Shown: positions 50,068 through 60,872 of the stretch, piece by piece
How the letters are laid out: each line of letters begins with the position of its first letter
Numbering within the stretch: the stretch's first letter is position 1
Source: Azadirachta indica
Taxonomy: Eukaryota; Streptophyta; Magnoliopsida; Sapindales; Meliaceae
NCBI GenBank assembly: GCA_022749755.1
Contig: CM040449.1
Coordinates: 3,739,157-3,803,156, forward strand
Direction of reading: 5' to 3'
DNA: 64,000 nucleotides
Position numbers and translations under genes: made by a program
Notes under the pieces: generated by a model
What the model saw: the letters and a program-made list of their open reading frames with translations, nothing else
Databases searched by the model: none
What the model was told of the DNA's origin: nothing

Positions 50068-52081
50068 AGCAGACTGATCAGTGCCTCAGACGGGTCACCT
50101 GTTCACTACAAGAAGCTGTAATGTATTATATTTACGACTTGTATATGCAAAAGACCAAGATAAACTTATCGGAAGAATTTTCGGGCTGTCTTTGAAGAAG
50201 AAAATTGAACAGCAATGTAAAGAAATTATATTTTCTGTCATTAATAAAAACATGTTGCACAACTTTCTTTTTATGGAGAAAAATGAAAGATTTAAATGTC
50301 AATGATGTAATTGCGAGATTTAGTTTCTATAAAATAATTTCCTAATTATGGTAAAATTTATTTGATCTTTTGTCATGTAAAATCTTTCATTAAATCTTGG
50401 AAAAGATAATTTTGGATATTAAGAATGATCTTTAACATCTTCATTTGGTTTTTGTAATCCTTGACGTAATATTTACCTAAATAAAATGAAATAAAATAAA
50501 TTAAAAAAATATTGGAAAATGAAACAACTGAAAGCCAATTAAGATAACCTAATTGATTTAAAGAAATTTCACAGTATCTAAGAATTTGACCTAAGGATTG
50601 CAGTAGATTTGACCTCAAAATTTTCATTGTCATTAGGTTCTATTAGCTAGTTGTAAAATATAGTGTGATTCATGAAGTTGTTTAGTATCTGAGAAATATT
50701 AATTTTAAAGTTTGCCTTTTGACCTATTAATATTTAGGAAAAGTTTTTAGTTACTTCTAATTATGTTTTCGCACTATTTGTATTTTGCAAGTTAAGAAAT
50801 TAGAAAAATCGCAACTCGGACACTTTCAGATTTGGGAGTGACAATTGTAACGGTGATTTATTCATTTTCCACAAGATTCATACTTAAAAGTTATCTTTGA
50901 CATGTCTTTTTCTGCAAGTATTGTGTAATTAGAATCTAAAAACATGTTCTTTGGTTTGTGTTAAACGAGTTGAGGTTAAAAAGATAATTATGCACCTGTC
51001 CAGTAGAGGGTCATCACCTGTTGTAGTCGCCAGCACTGCTCTGAGTGCATCATCCAACCACTAAAATGATAAACATCGCAATGGCTTACCACAAACTATA
51101 GCTCTTGGTTCACCGTCCAGAGACCACTAATTACAAGACACCTTTGGAAAATGAATTAAGACACATAGTCTTTATTAAGAAGAATCAATATTTTCAAATA
51201 TTTTCCGGGGGTGCAAATTTGCTAATATTAGTTGTTGGTTAGTGCAAGGAACGTTTTAAGCAAATACCCAGAAAATTTTTCAAATCGATCGGTTCCTTAA
51301 AATTAAACAATCTGCATGTTGAAACTTCGATGTTTGAAGACAATAGAACGACAAAAAATTCTACGTACGTAAGATTTTTAAAGTTGTATTAACAGATCCC
51401 GAGATGTATAATTAAAGATAATCTCTAATTAAAGTCAACATTTCTCGTAATAGTTGCAAGAACCGAATTTCTTATTATGAATTTATGCCTTGTTGATATT
51501 TGATCGAATTGATTGAGATTGTGTGGTGTGTGGTTTTTCAAGGAAAGAAAAACTTACAAAAACAGCGAGAAAGAATTAATAAAGAAAAACTGATAGAAGT
51601 CTCTTTAACGTTATCAAACAAATAAAGTGTATAATTATCTAAAATATAAGAGAATGTTACTCAATGTCAAAATATGTTAGAAAGTAGTCCCTCAATTAAT
51701 CACAACGCGACAATTTATGATTAAATAATTATTACCGATAGTATCGTCACATAAGTACATGCTTCTTTTATATGGTCTGTGTTACTTTTTGTTGATAGGG
51801 CATCGCTTACTAGGAATCAGCAATGACTACATAAAAAGATGGAGGAGGTTGTTGGCCCCTAACTTTTCCAAAAATTATGACCAAAATGTTGAATTATCAA
51901 ATAAAATATGCTCTATGATCCTAATATTTTGATTTTAAAGTTATGACATAATTTTCATAAAAGGAAAAGATGGGTAGAGGATTCTGCGCGCCAATCAAAA
52001 TCTAGAGCTTCACACACTTGTCAAAATCCTCTTTATCGTCATCCTTCTTAACTTGTCCATGCACCCAATTCAACAATGGCC
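50068..52081. other. Intergenic DNA between NPF A and NPF B, with WAT1-downstream remnants
   Basis: No supported gene. The stretch 51030-51450 carries diverged copies of WAT1 intron 5 (CCAACCACTAAAATGATAAA at 51056) and of the DNA downstream of WAT1 (TAAAGTTGTATTAACAGATC at 51379, compare 46685). The last 200 bp resembles the 3' flanks of NPF copies B and C. Confidence 0.6.
51030..51450 (+). pseudogene. Remnant of WAT1 intron 5 and downstream flank
   Basis: Colinear fragments match WAT1-region DNA: 51056-51078 with 45461-45485 (intron 5), 51120-51160 with 46428-46465, and 51237-51450 with 46563-46755. No coding exon survives. It shows that the NPF duplication carried the WAT1 3' flank with it. 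Confidence 0.65.
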
Positions 52082-53934
52082 TCATCTCTCACCGAGTTGA
52101 AATTCCCTTTCCCTTGCAGCGCAAAGCAGCCCATATATACAGCAACAAATTAAACCATTAATTCCCGTCAATATCCAGCAGAAATAATCAAGCCTGCTCT
52201 CGTTAAGATTCCTAAGCCAGCCATTCTCTTCTCCACCTGTAGCATGTTCAACAATCTTAACCATTGCACTGTTTAACCAGCTTCCAACCCAATAGTACTA
52301 AGAAAAATTGCACTGCTAATGCTTCTTGTTCCATCTGTTGCTTCATCGTAGAAAAATTCAAGTTGACCAACGTATGTAAAGACTTCTGCACTACCCACAA
52401 GAAAGAATTGCTGAAACAACCAGAACACGCTCATGCTAAACAGAGCAGGATGTTCTTCACGTCTCTTTTTCTCTATCAAAGCAGCCGAGGCTAATGCAAT
52501 TATTGACAGAAATAGACCGATGCCCATGCGTTGTAAAGAAGTGATACCGCGTCTGTGTCCCGTGTATTCCCGGAGAATAGGGACCACCAAGTTCTCATAG
52601 ATCGGGACGAGAATGATGGCGTTGATAGCAGAGAAGATGGATATGGAGTCAGTAGGGATATTGAAGTTGAAGCCAAGCCGGCGGTCCATGATTGCGGCTT
52701 GGTTGAGGAAGAATGTTGATAGTTGTGCTAATGAGATGGCGAGTGCTATCGTCGTTGCCCATATTGGAAGAACTCTAATGAATGACTTGAATTCTTCAAC
52801 CTGAGTTACTGTACAAAGCTCCCAACGGCTCTTGGTAACAATTTCTGGGTCCATTACAACTGCTGCTTTGTCCAAAAACCTGAACCCCTATTACATATCA
52901 AAAGCAGGGAAAATAAAAATCAAGAAACTATATACGCAGAGAATGGATGCCAACCCGTATTGTGCAGTACGAGGAAGTTTTTGTGCACCCAAAATAGCAG
53001 ATTCCTCAGTTTTGACCTCATAAAGGTCAGCTTCAAGTCCCATCTCCACTCCTCTAAGGTAATTCTTCACCGTAGACTAACTTGAAGAAATCTAGTTAAA
53101 GGACTTCCCATGGGCTTTTGGTGACGATAATACGGTAAACCAGCAGCTATAACGATAACAGAGAAGATCATGGCCGCAGCAGGGACTCCAAAACCCAACC
53201 TTTCTGTTCTTGAACACACACCATAATGGTGATAACTATCACTAAAAGTGTGCCCAAGTTTATTGCGAAGGAAAACCAGTTAAAGAATCCGTCTTTCAAT
53301 TGAACTTCTTTTTCATCAGCTTCATCATATTGGTCTGCCCGAAAGATGAGACGCAAGGCTTGATTCCTCCTGTTCCAATTGCTATGAGAACCAATGCACA
53401 GTAGAGGAACGCGTCTTGAGCGATGTTTGCTTCTATGCATGGTTTTGCCGTGCATGCAGGTGGACGTAGGCCTTCCAGAGAGGCCGAAATTGTCAACACT
53501 ACCATTCCCTGACATGAAAATCAACAACACCGTGAGAGGTATTGGAGAATCGGAATCGTTGCAAATTGGACAGGATATTGCATAGTCGGGCTTAAATTGG
53601 GGTTCATACTGAGTGGCGACCCAATGTAATTAATGGTTATTGGTTGAATATGACTAATTAATGGCTTTTCTTACCGCTGAATAGATGCAAGAGAAGACAA
53701 CGATTTTGTAAATCAACCCAGAAAAGCAGCGGCCATAAAAGCTCCAAGAATTGTTAGCACGAAAGCAGCTCCAGACCAATTAGAGACGTGAGTAGCAGCA
53801 GATGGAAGCGATTGATGCATTTCGCGAACCAAGTAAGCTCCCAAGTTCACAGCAATGGCGTAATAGGCTAATCTCTCAGCCACCCCATTCACTGCAAAAC
53901 CAACATTTAACATCACTCACAGGTCGCAGATCCC

Positions 53935-53935
53935 G

Positions 53936-53967
<32 letters not shown>
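53935..53967. repeat. (TG)n(TA)n microsatellite in NPF B intron 2
   Basis: TATGTATGTG then GT units then TA units, within the intron between exons 2 and 3 of copy B. Confidence 0.9.
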
Positions 53968-54192
53968 AAACCAATATAATAGAGAGGATAAAACTAGTGT
54001 TATGTTTGTCAAAAACCTATGATGAACGGAGATGCCTTCAATCCTCCAGTTGTTTGCTTATCGGCAATTCTTCCTCGAAAATCAACACTGCCATTGGTGA
54101 CCAACGTGGACTCATTTTCTGCCTGCAAGAAACATCAACATGCATTGTAATCGACACAGTTTCGATCGTTGCATTAGATTAATTATTTTTCT

Positions 54193-54218
54193 TATATATA
54201 TATATATATATATATATT
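54193..54218. repeat. (TA)n microsatellite in NPF B intron 1
   Basis: About 13 TA units. Confidence 0.9.
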
Positions 54219-54639
54219 GATTGAAGCAACCTTTTCATTTTGCTGGTAACTTTCTCCAAATGTGTCCATGGCGGCTCGCTCTCTCCGGTGCAAGATGCTG
54301 TGATATTATTATATTATACTACATGCTATTTTCTCGTATAAATATTTATATATAAAAGATTAAGTTGTTTATGAGAATGATATATATTCAGGATGTCTTG
54401 ACGTAACATTTAACTGGATGAAACGGAGCGCGCAAACAAACAAAATGTCGCAAAAATTAATCAAACAACCGGCATGCAGCTGGTTAAGGTGAAAAAATTG
54501 TTTAGACCAATAATATAATTAACAAATATTCATAACTTTTAATTAGGAGCTAATTTTCAACCTGCTACCTTGCATTTTAGTTACAACTTACAATTAATGC
54601 TGTGGACAGTTCGATCTGTTACCAACTAACTTACCGTTA

Positions 54640-54910
54640 TTTACATAAATCATGCATTGCTGGAGTACTCACATATTGCCTCCCAACCGTATAAAAGAAC
54701 GCAGCTTGGGATTTGAATGTTTGAATTATTAAAGAGGTAATAAATTAATGTGGTTTTCACATTTCTGACGGAGTATGAGTACAATCATAATTATAATTAT
54801 AATTATGTATTGCGGGTCTTTTATGTACAGGAAGAACTTATTGCATGGTGCTGATCATAGTAGGATTAATGTACCTAGGGCTGCGGGGGAAAAAATTTGA
54901 ATTTGCTTCA
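54640..54910 (+). pseudogene. WAT1 3'-end fragment (intron 5 plus last exon)
   Basis: The stretch aligns by eye with WAT1 45350-45720. Intron 5 pieces are ATAAATCATGCA at 54647 (45354 in WAT1), GCTTGGGATTTGAATGTTTG at 54706 and GAATTATTAAAGAGGTAA at 54723. They are followed by the acceptor TTATGTACAG at 54821-54830 and the exon 6 match GTGCTGATCATAGTAGGATT at 54848-54867. The exon start (GATCATTGGG in WAT1) is altered and a three-base insertion follows. The fragment lacks exons 1-5, so it is a truncated tail left upstream of NPF copy B. Confidence 0.8.
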
Positions 54911-55175
54911 TCGTACTAAAAATTAAAATTTAATACAGGTAACTTTTTGTTTGATCAATTTGGTTGGAATATTCATATTTTATTTCGCTTAGTTCCTATA
55001 GTTTTGGGTTCGACATCAATCAATTTAGGTTTTTTATGTATCTCCCTTCCACTAATTCAGTTCAATAAAATATTTTTTTTTTCCTTTAATAAACCTTTCA
55101 AGGAGAAATAATATTTTTGTCCTGATTTTAATTATAATACATTTTACCTGATTTTCACAAAATAACATAAAAAAA

Positions 55176-55933
55176 AAAGGGTATTATCACACACCTCCTC
55201 TGAGATATTAAAAATTATCACATAAATAAAAGATATTGACTTTATATCATATATCTCCTCTTAACTGTTATTTGACCAATATTTACATATGCAATTATAA
55301 AAAATGCCCTCAACTTTTTTTCTTTTTTAAGAATGTGATTAAATTGGACCGGTCTTGGAGTAATCCATTGGAAGGGAGGAGAATGAATTTTTGGCAGAGA
55401 AGGATAAGTTTTTGGGAGTGGTGAGTATGGAGGCGGATGAGTTTTTAGTGGTAGTGGTGATGGATATAGTTATGGTTGGAGGAGTGATGAGTATGAAGGT
55501 ATTGGTCATGGGTGGTATGGAGGGAGTGGTGGTGGTTATGGAAGAGGAGGATGAATTTTTCGTGGCGATAATGGTGGAGGATATGGTTGAAGAAGGGAAT
55601 GGAGGGTATGGAGGAAGAAGACTAGTTTTTTTATGGTGGTGGTGGTGGATATGGAGGTATGGAGTTAGTGGTGATGGTGGGTATGGAGGTATTGGTGGTG
55701 GGCATGGAGGAAGATGAGTTTCTAGTTGAGGTGGTGATGGTGGGTATGAAGGAGGACGTAAGTGTACATATCAGTTAGATTAAAAACAACAATTAAAATT
55801 AAAATATTTTTACAATTATACTCTTGAAACTAACAATCAACTTTAATTTCAGGAGAGATATGTGATATAAAATTTATACTTTATATTTATGTGATAGTTT
55901 TTGATAACTCAAAGGAGTATGCAATAATACCTC
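55176..55933. mobile_element. Non-autonomous TIR element with glycine-codon-rich interior (Pack-MULE or MITE-like)
   Basis: Two arms of about 85 bp face each other: 55179-55265 and the reverse complement of 55848-55933. Shared blocks include GGTATTAT at the tips, TATCACATAAATA, and TTATATCA(C/T)ATATCTC, with about 75 percent identity by eye. The outer flanks both read ATAAAAAAA (55067+100 offset, that is 55167-55175, and 55934-55942), a possible 9-bp target-site duplication of Mutator-like size; A-richness weakens this. The roughly 580-bp interior is a degenerate GGN/GGAGGA-rich minisatellite (about 55370-55745) and codes no transposase. Class is inferred. Confidence 0.6.
55370..55745 (+). 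repeat. Degenerate Gly-codon-rich minisatellite inside the TIR element
   Basis: The phrase GGAGGA(A/T)GA(A/T)TTTTT, or a close variant, recurs at about 55376, 55431, 55543, 55611 and 55707, each followed by GGTGGT/GGATATGGAGG-like stretches. One frame reads short glycine-rich peptides such as GSGGGYGRGG and RGDNGGGYG but meets TGA in nearly every unit, so no long glycine-rich protein can be translated. Other frames give the low-complexity Met/Val-rich open frame at 55391-55717. Confidence 0.65.
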
Positions 55934-56729
55934 ATAAAAAAATTAATTTTGTCTTATTATATCTTGGTAAAGCACTACTAAAACCCTTATATTTATATGA
56001 ATTTTACACCTTATTTTAACAAAATTTTGTCTTATCACACCATGTAAAGGACTAAAAAATCCTTTATAATTATCCTAGATGATCTTGATGGAGTAAATTT
56101 GTTTACACTTTACTTCGACATTCTAGGTATTCTTACATTTTCATTTAAAACTAATTCACTGTCAATGTAATAACTAACATATTTAGATAAATTTATATCA
56201 TTAAATTTTTTTATAAACACAATATTTCGGAAAATATGAATATAAAAATTACTCACTATCTATCTCATGTATCAAAAAATTTAGCTGTTAGAAAAAAATT
56301 GATCCTACGTCAATAATAATTACGAACCATTGGCAATTGTGATCCAAAGCGATGTAAAACGATGTGATTTAGAATTATTTTATAAAACATTAATTAGTGG
56401 CTAAATTGTTGAAATTTTTTAATAGATAAACTGAATCAAACAAATTGTTTTGAGATCTACACCGTACAAAATTCGAAAAAAAAGATCCCTTATTTTCTAT
56501 GAACATTATTGTTGCAAGCATATATACTTTGAATAATCCAATCAAGAAAAAATTTGTTAAAAGAAAATTGAAAGATCAACAGAAAGCAACAAAAAGGAAG
56601 ACTTAAAGTTTTCGGTCTTGGAATGAGAAAGAGAAAATGAAATTACGAGAATCTAATTAAAATGAAATTTTAAATACAAAACAAATGTTGCATGTAAAAC
56701 GTAAATAAATGAAAAGTTAGGAGAGACCC

Positions 56730-56771
56730 ATTAAATTGATAGATCAATAGACTATGATCTATCAATTTAAT
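56730..56771. other. Perfect 17-bp inverted repeat with 8-nt loop
   Basis: ATTAAATTGATAGATCA at 56730-56746 is the exact reverse complement of 56755-56771, separated by ATAGACTA. It lies 73 bp past the stop codon of NPF copy C, probably in its 3' untranslated region, and is not present as a perfect repeat after copies A or B. Confidence 0.85.
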
Positions 56772-56843
56772 TTACTAGTATAAAATTTATGTCTTAATTT
56801 TGCATAAAAAGAAGGGTCAATACATAATGCTGTCAATATAAAC

Positions 56844-59147
56844 TTAGAGTTTCACGCTTTGAAAATCCTCTTTATTATCATCTCTCTTAACTTGCCCACC
56901 CAAATCAATCATGGCCTCATCTCTCACAGTCGTCGCAGTTCCCTTTCCCTTATAACGCCAAGCAGCCAATAAATACAGCAAGAAATTGAAACCATTAATT
57001 CCCGTCACTAACCAGTAGTAATAATCAAGCTTGCTCTTGTTAAGATCATTCCTCAGCCAGCCTTCCTCTTCGCCACCTGTAGCATGTTCAACAATCTTGA
57101 CAATTGCACTGTTTAACCAGCTTCCAATTCCAATTGTACTGAGAAAAATTGCACTGCTAATGCTTCTTGTTCCGTCCGTTGCTTCATCGTAAAAAAATTC
57201 AAGTTGACCCACGTATGTAAAAACTTCGGCACTACCCACAAGAAAGAATTGCGGAAACAACCAGAATACGCTCATGCTAAACAGAGCAGGATGTTCATCG
57301 CGTCTCTTTTTCTCTATCAAAGCAGCCGAGGCTAATGCAAATATTGACAAAAATAGACCGACGCCCATGCGTTGTAAAGAAGTGATACCACGTCTGTGTC
57401 CCGTGTATTTCCGAAGAATTGAGACCATCACTTTTTCATAGATCGGGACAAGAATGATGGCGTTGATAGCAGAGAAGATGGTTATGGAGCCAGTAGGGAT
57501 AGTGAAGTTGGAGCCCAGATTTCGGTCCATGATTGCGGCTTGGTTAAGGAAGAACGTTGATAGTTGCGCGAAAGAAATGGCGAGAGCTATAGTTGTTGCC
57601 CATATTGGCATAACTCTAATGAATGACTTGAATTCTTCCACCTGAGTCACTGTGCAAAGCTTCCAACGGCTCTTGGTAACAGATTCTCTGTCCGTAACAA
57701 CTGCTGCTTTGTCTAAAAACCTGAAAAACAAATCAAGAATGCCGTACTACATCATAACACAAATAGGGTAAATCAAAATCAAGTCTATATGATAAATTAT
57801 TACGTAGAGAAATTAAACCTATATTGTGCGGTGTGAGGCAGCTTTCGTGCACCCAAGATAGCAGATTCCTTAGTTTTGACCTCATAGAGGTCGGCCTCAC
57901 TTCTCACCTGTACTCCTCTGAAGTGATTCTTTACACAAGCAACAAGAACTTGAAGAAATCTAGTTAAAGGACTTCCCGTGGGCTTTTGGTAACGATAATA
58001 AGGTAAACCAGCACAAAGAACGATAATCGAGCAGATCATGGCCCCAGTTGTGACTCCAAAACCCACAACCCAACCTTTCTGTTCTTGAAGATACACCATA
58101 GCGGTGATACCTAAAAGTGCGCCCATATTTATTGCAAAGAAAAACCAGTTAAAGAATCCGTATTTCAATTGGACTTCTTTTTTATCTGCTTCATCATATT
58201 GGTCTGCCCCGAAAGATGACACGCATGGCTTGATACCTCCGGTTCCAATTGCTATGAGAGCCAACGCACAGAAGAGGAACGCGTTTTGGCCGCCGTTTGC
58301 TTCTATGCATGATTTTGCCGTGCATATTGGTGGTCGTAGGCTGTCTACAGCGGCCGAAACTGTCAACGAGACCATTCCCTGACAAGATTTGGAGACATCA
58401 AGTTTTGGAGAGTGGAAATTGCCACAAATTCGACCCTATATACATGGTGGGGCTCAAGATAATTTTCAGTCAATTCACTAATGCTATGAAATCACATGTA
58501 ATTAAACTAGTCTTTAATTTATTTTTTTCACAACATATAGTTATTTGGTTCAATGTAAAGTTTCATATAACTCATGCTTGCTTACCACTGAATAGATGCA
58601 AGAGAAGATAACGATTGTTTTGAATCGACCCAGATAAGCATCGGCCATAAATGCACCAAGAATTGTGAACACAAAAGCAGCTCCAACCCAATCAGATACA
58701 TGGGTAGCAGCAGATGGAAGCGACTGATGCATTTCACGAACCAAGTAAGCCCCCATGTTTACAGCAATAGCGTAAAAGGCTAACCTCTCAGCCACCTCAT
58801 TCACTGCAAAACCAAACATTATGATCAATCGCGTTACGCATTTATCCTCCTGCTGCACCTGCATACGTATAAATAATGAGGATGGTAAAACTAGCTTAGA
58901 TTTGTTAAAAAACCTATGATAAACGGAGACGCCTTCCATCCTCCAGTTGTTTGCTTATCGGCAATTCTCCCTTGAAAATCAACACTTCCATTGGTGACCA
59001 ATGTCAACACATTTGCTTCCTGCAAGAAGCATGAAATTCCTTTTTAATCAACACTATTTTGCTTTATTGTATAGATGATTAAAGAAACTAAAGCAACATT
59101 AAATTAACCTTCTCCATTTGCCGGTTGTTTTCTCGAAATGTTTCCAT
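56844..59147 (-). CDS. NRT1/PTR family (NPF5-type) transporter, copy C
   Basis: Predicted 599-aa NPF/POT transporter, the most complete of the three tandem copies. Exons: 59147-59109, 59019-58914, 58803-58586, 58378-57819, 57720-56844, with internal exon sizes 39, 106, 218 and 560 nt exactly equal to copy A. ExxER is EVAER (51-55). Other landmarks are ILGAFMADAYLGRFKTI, GTGGIKPCVSSFGADQYDEA, FFNWFFFAINMGAL, FFLNQAAIMDR and SAEVFTYVGQLEFFYDEA. The cytosolic C-terminal tail is intact (ending in FQSVKL). Family: NPF5.10-5.14-like; some NPF5 members of a different branch export nitrate from the vacuole, but no substrate is claimed here. The first exon encodes METFRENNRQMEK. Confidence 0.92.
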
Positions 59148-60872
59148 ACGGAGGAAGAGCCTTCTCAGATGGATTCACTGCTATCCGCAAGAAGCTGCAA
59201 TATTATTAATATGACTTGTTTTCTTTCTCGTTTATTTATAAAAGCTCAAGTTGTTTTTCGAAAGGATTGCCTTGACGTAACATTTAACTGGATGTTTAAA
59301 CAAAACCCTTTCAGATTCCAGTTAGGATACAGAATTGTGCCGGCAGCAGGTAATAACATTGAAATATGTTTGGCTCACTGCTAGGGATGCAAATGGGCCA
59401 AAGACAAGGTCACAAAATGTAACAATCACAAGAGGGTTAAGATGAACCGATTGTTAATTTAGAGCAACAAATAATATTGAAAACTTGTAGGAACTTTTCA
59501 AACTGCCGCCCAGCATTTTGGTTATAACTTGCAATGCTATGGACAGTTCCGTTCCGTTGGCCTGACTAGGTCAATGTAAGTTCTCATAATTCCTTTTTAT
59601 CTTCCACAAACTTACAGTTTTTTTGCCATTAACTGATAAAAGAACCATCTTGCAGTTAGATTAGATGCTTTACTTGTTTGTTTGTCTGTTGCAACAGAAT
59701 ACTAGGACACAATGAATGACACTTTGTTCAGGACATTAGTTTGGGCTTTGTTAGAAAATTGTTCGAGAGTCTTTATTACTTATGCCCCTCGCTAAAAGGC
59801 TGACAAACATGGTTCCTTCTTTTATTTGGAGCGGGGAGATGTGGGCTGGGTCAGTCCGAACCTAGTGACTCGATTAAAGAAGTTAAAGATTGTATAAATA
59901 CCCTGATCACTTTTATAAGTACGCCCACAAGTAAACGCGTTTTTCAACTTATTTTTACTGGAGATTTTTATTCGTAAACAAACCTTTATTACTAACCCTT
60001 CGCTAATTCAGTTTGAACAACAGATGTCAGAACGGTTTAGAGTTCCAAATTTAAATCACCACAGGAATTGTAAACTTCTTTTGGGTTTCGGGAGGAATCA
60101 TCAGCAGTTAGATAGAAAGCAAGCAAAGAATAAGCTAATTGCGTATCCATCATGGTAGAAACAGAACTTTAAAAACTTTGTTTTATTGAATCCAATATAT
60201 TCAGGCCTGTTTAGCTAAGCCTGCTACTCTCTGTTCTACGCCAGCCAGTAGCTCCATGGGATTAGCTGAATGCGGGTGCTGAGTATTTGAGGACTGGTAT
60301 TGGAGCTTGGAGCTATTACCAGAAGTTTTGGAGGTGAAGTTATATAGTATGGCTGGGCTACGTATGATCTGCTCCAAAATAGGGAATTTATCAAGGCTTT
60401 TTATGAGGGGATTAAGCTCGCAAGAGACTCGAGCCTTACCCCATAATAGCAAAAATCTGCATGTTGATATAGGCATCAAATAAGGGATATTCCATGCTGT
60501 CTTAAAATAGAAATTTAATTGCGTGGACAAATGGCACGTATTGTGGTTATTTGACTGACAGTTAGCAGTACATGTCGAAACTAAAGCTGAACCAACAAGC
60601 TCTGTTCTTCTTTCTCAATCACAATTCACAAGTACAAAGGTAAGCATCCCAACCCCGCCGTGTAGTTATACCAAGATCAGCAATCAAGTTTAAGTTACTG
60701 GGTTAAAACTAAAGGTTAACTATTTGAAACGCGGCCCGTGGGAACTCTAAGATTCGTATCAAACAATGAATATTCTTCCCGCCATTCCCAAATAATAAAT
60801 GGGCATTTTTATTTAATGCTGTAGCTGGATCAGTATTTCTTAGAACCTGCTGTGGCTGTGGAAAGTGGAAAT
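59148..60872. other. Intergenic region between NPF C and the purple acid phosphatase
   Basis: Holds the NPF C promoter; the stretch near 59480-59560 resembles 54545-54625 upstream of copy B, so the promoter was duplicated too. A minus-strand open frame (60201-60530) is listed separately. The phosphatase leader probably starts near 60600, with a leader intron from GTAAGC at 60640 to TTAG at 60843. Confidence 0.5.
60201..60530 (-). other. Unidentified minus-strand open frame, possible gene remnant
   Basis: An open frame of up to 109 codons ending with TGA at 60201. I do not recognise the family. Its last 75 residues look protein-like and not low in complexity (SLDKFPILEQIIRSPAILYN, then a Ser/Asn/Gln linker, then MELLAGVEQRVAGLAKQA). 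An ATG at about 60497 in another frame opens MEYPLFDAYINMQIFAIMG before a stop at the point where the long frame continues as KARVSCELN. A one- or two-base shift there would join the two, which suggests a broken gene or remnant. It could also be chance. Confidence 0.3.

Larger units (their letters stand above)
52082..54269 (-). pseudogene. NPF5-type transporter, copy B (decayed)
   Basis: Five-exon layout as in copies A and C: 54269-54231, 54122-54017, 53891-53675, about 53518-52960, 52879-52082. It is broken at many points. In exon 3 the Arg of the LGRF motif is TGA and the exon is 217 nt instead of 218, a one-base deletion just after. In exon 4 one base is missing inside SSFGADQYDE, about seven bases after QKGW, and about four bases before the ARG-rich linker. 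In exon 5 two bases are missing in the STIGIGSWLN segment near 52290. The proton-coupling ExxER motif is GVAER, so its first Glu is gone. The Trp in GGWKAS is Leu. The exon 5 acceptor still reads CAG. The lesions preclude a full transporter; a short transcript is possible. Confidence 0.93.
54911..56843. other. Intergenic DNA between NPF B and NPF C, with a TIR element
   Basis: AT-rich DNA around the inverted-repeat element at about 55176-55933. A perfect 17-bp inverted repeat lies at 56730-56771, just beyond the NPF copy C stop codon. No host gene recognised. Confidence 0.55.

Noticed and set aside
55391..55717. 108-codon Met/Val/Gly-rich open frame
   Set aside because: It is the off-frame reading of a G-rich minisatellite; composition is low-complexity and no start context or domain supports a gene.
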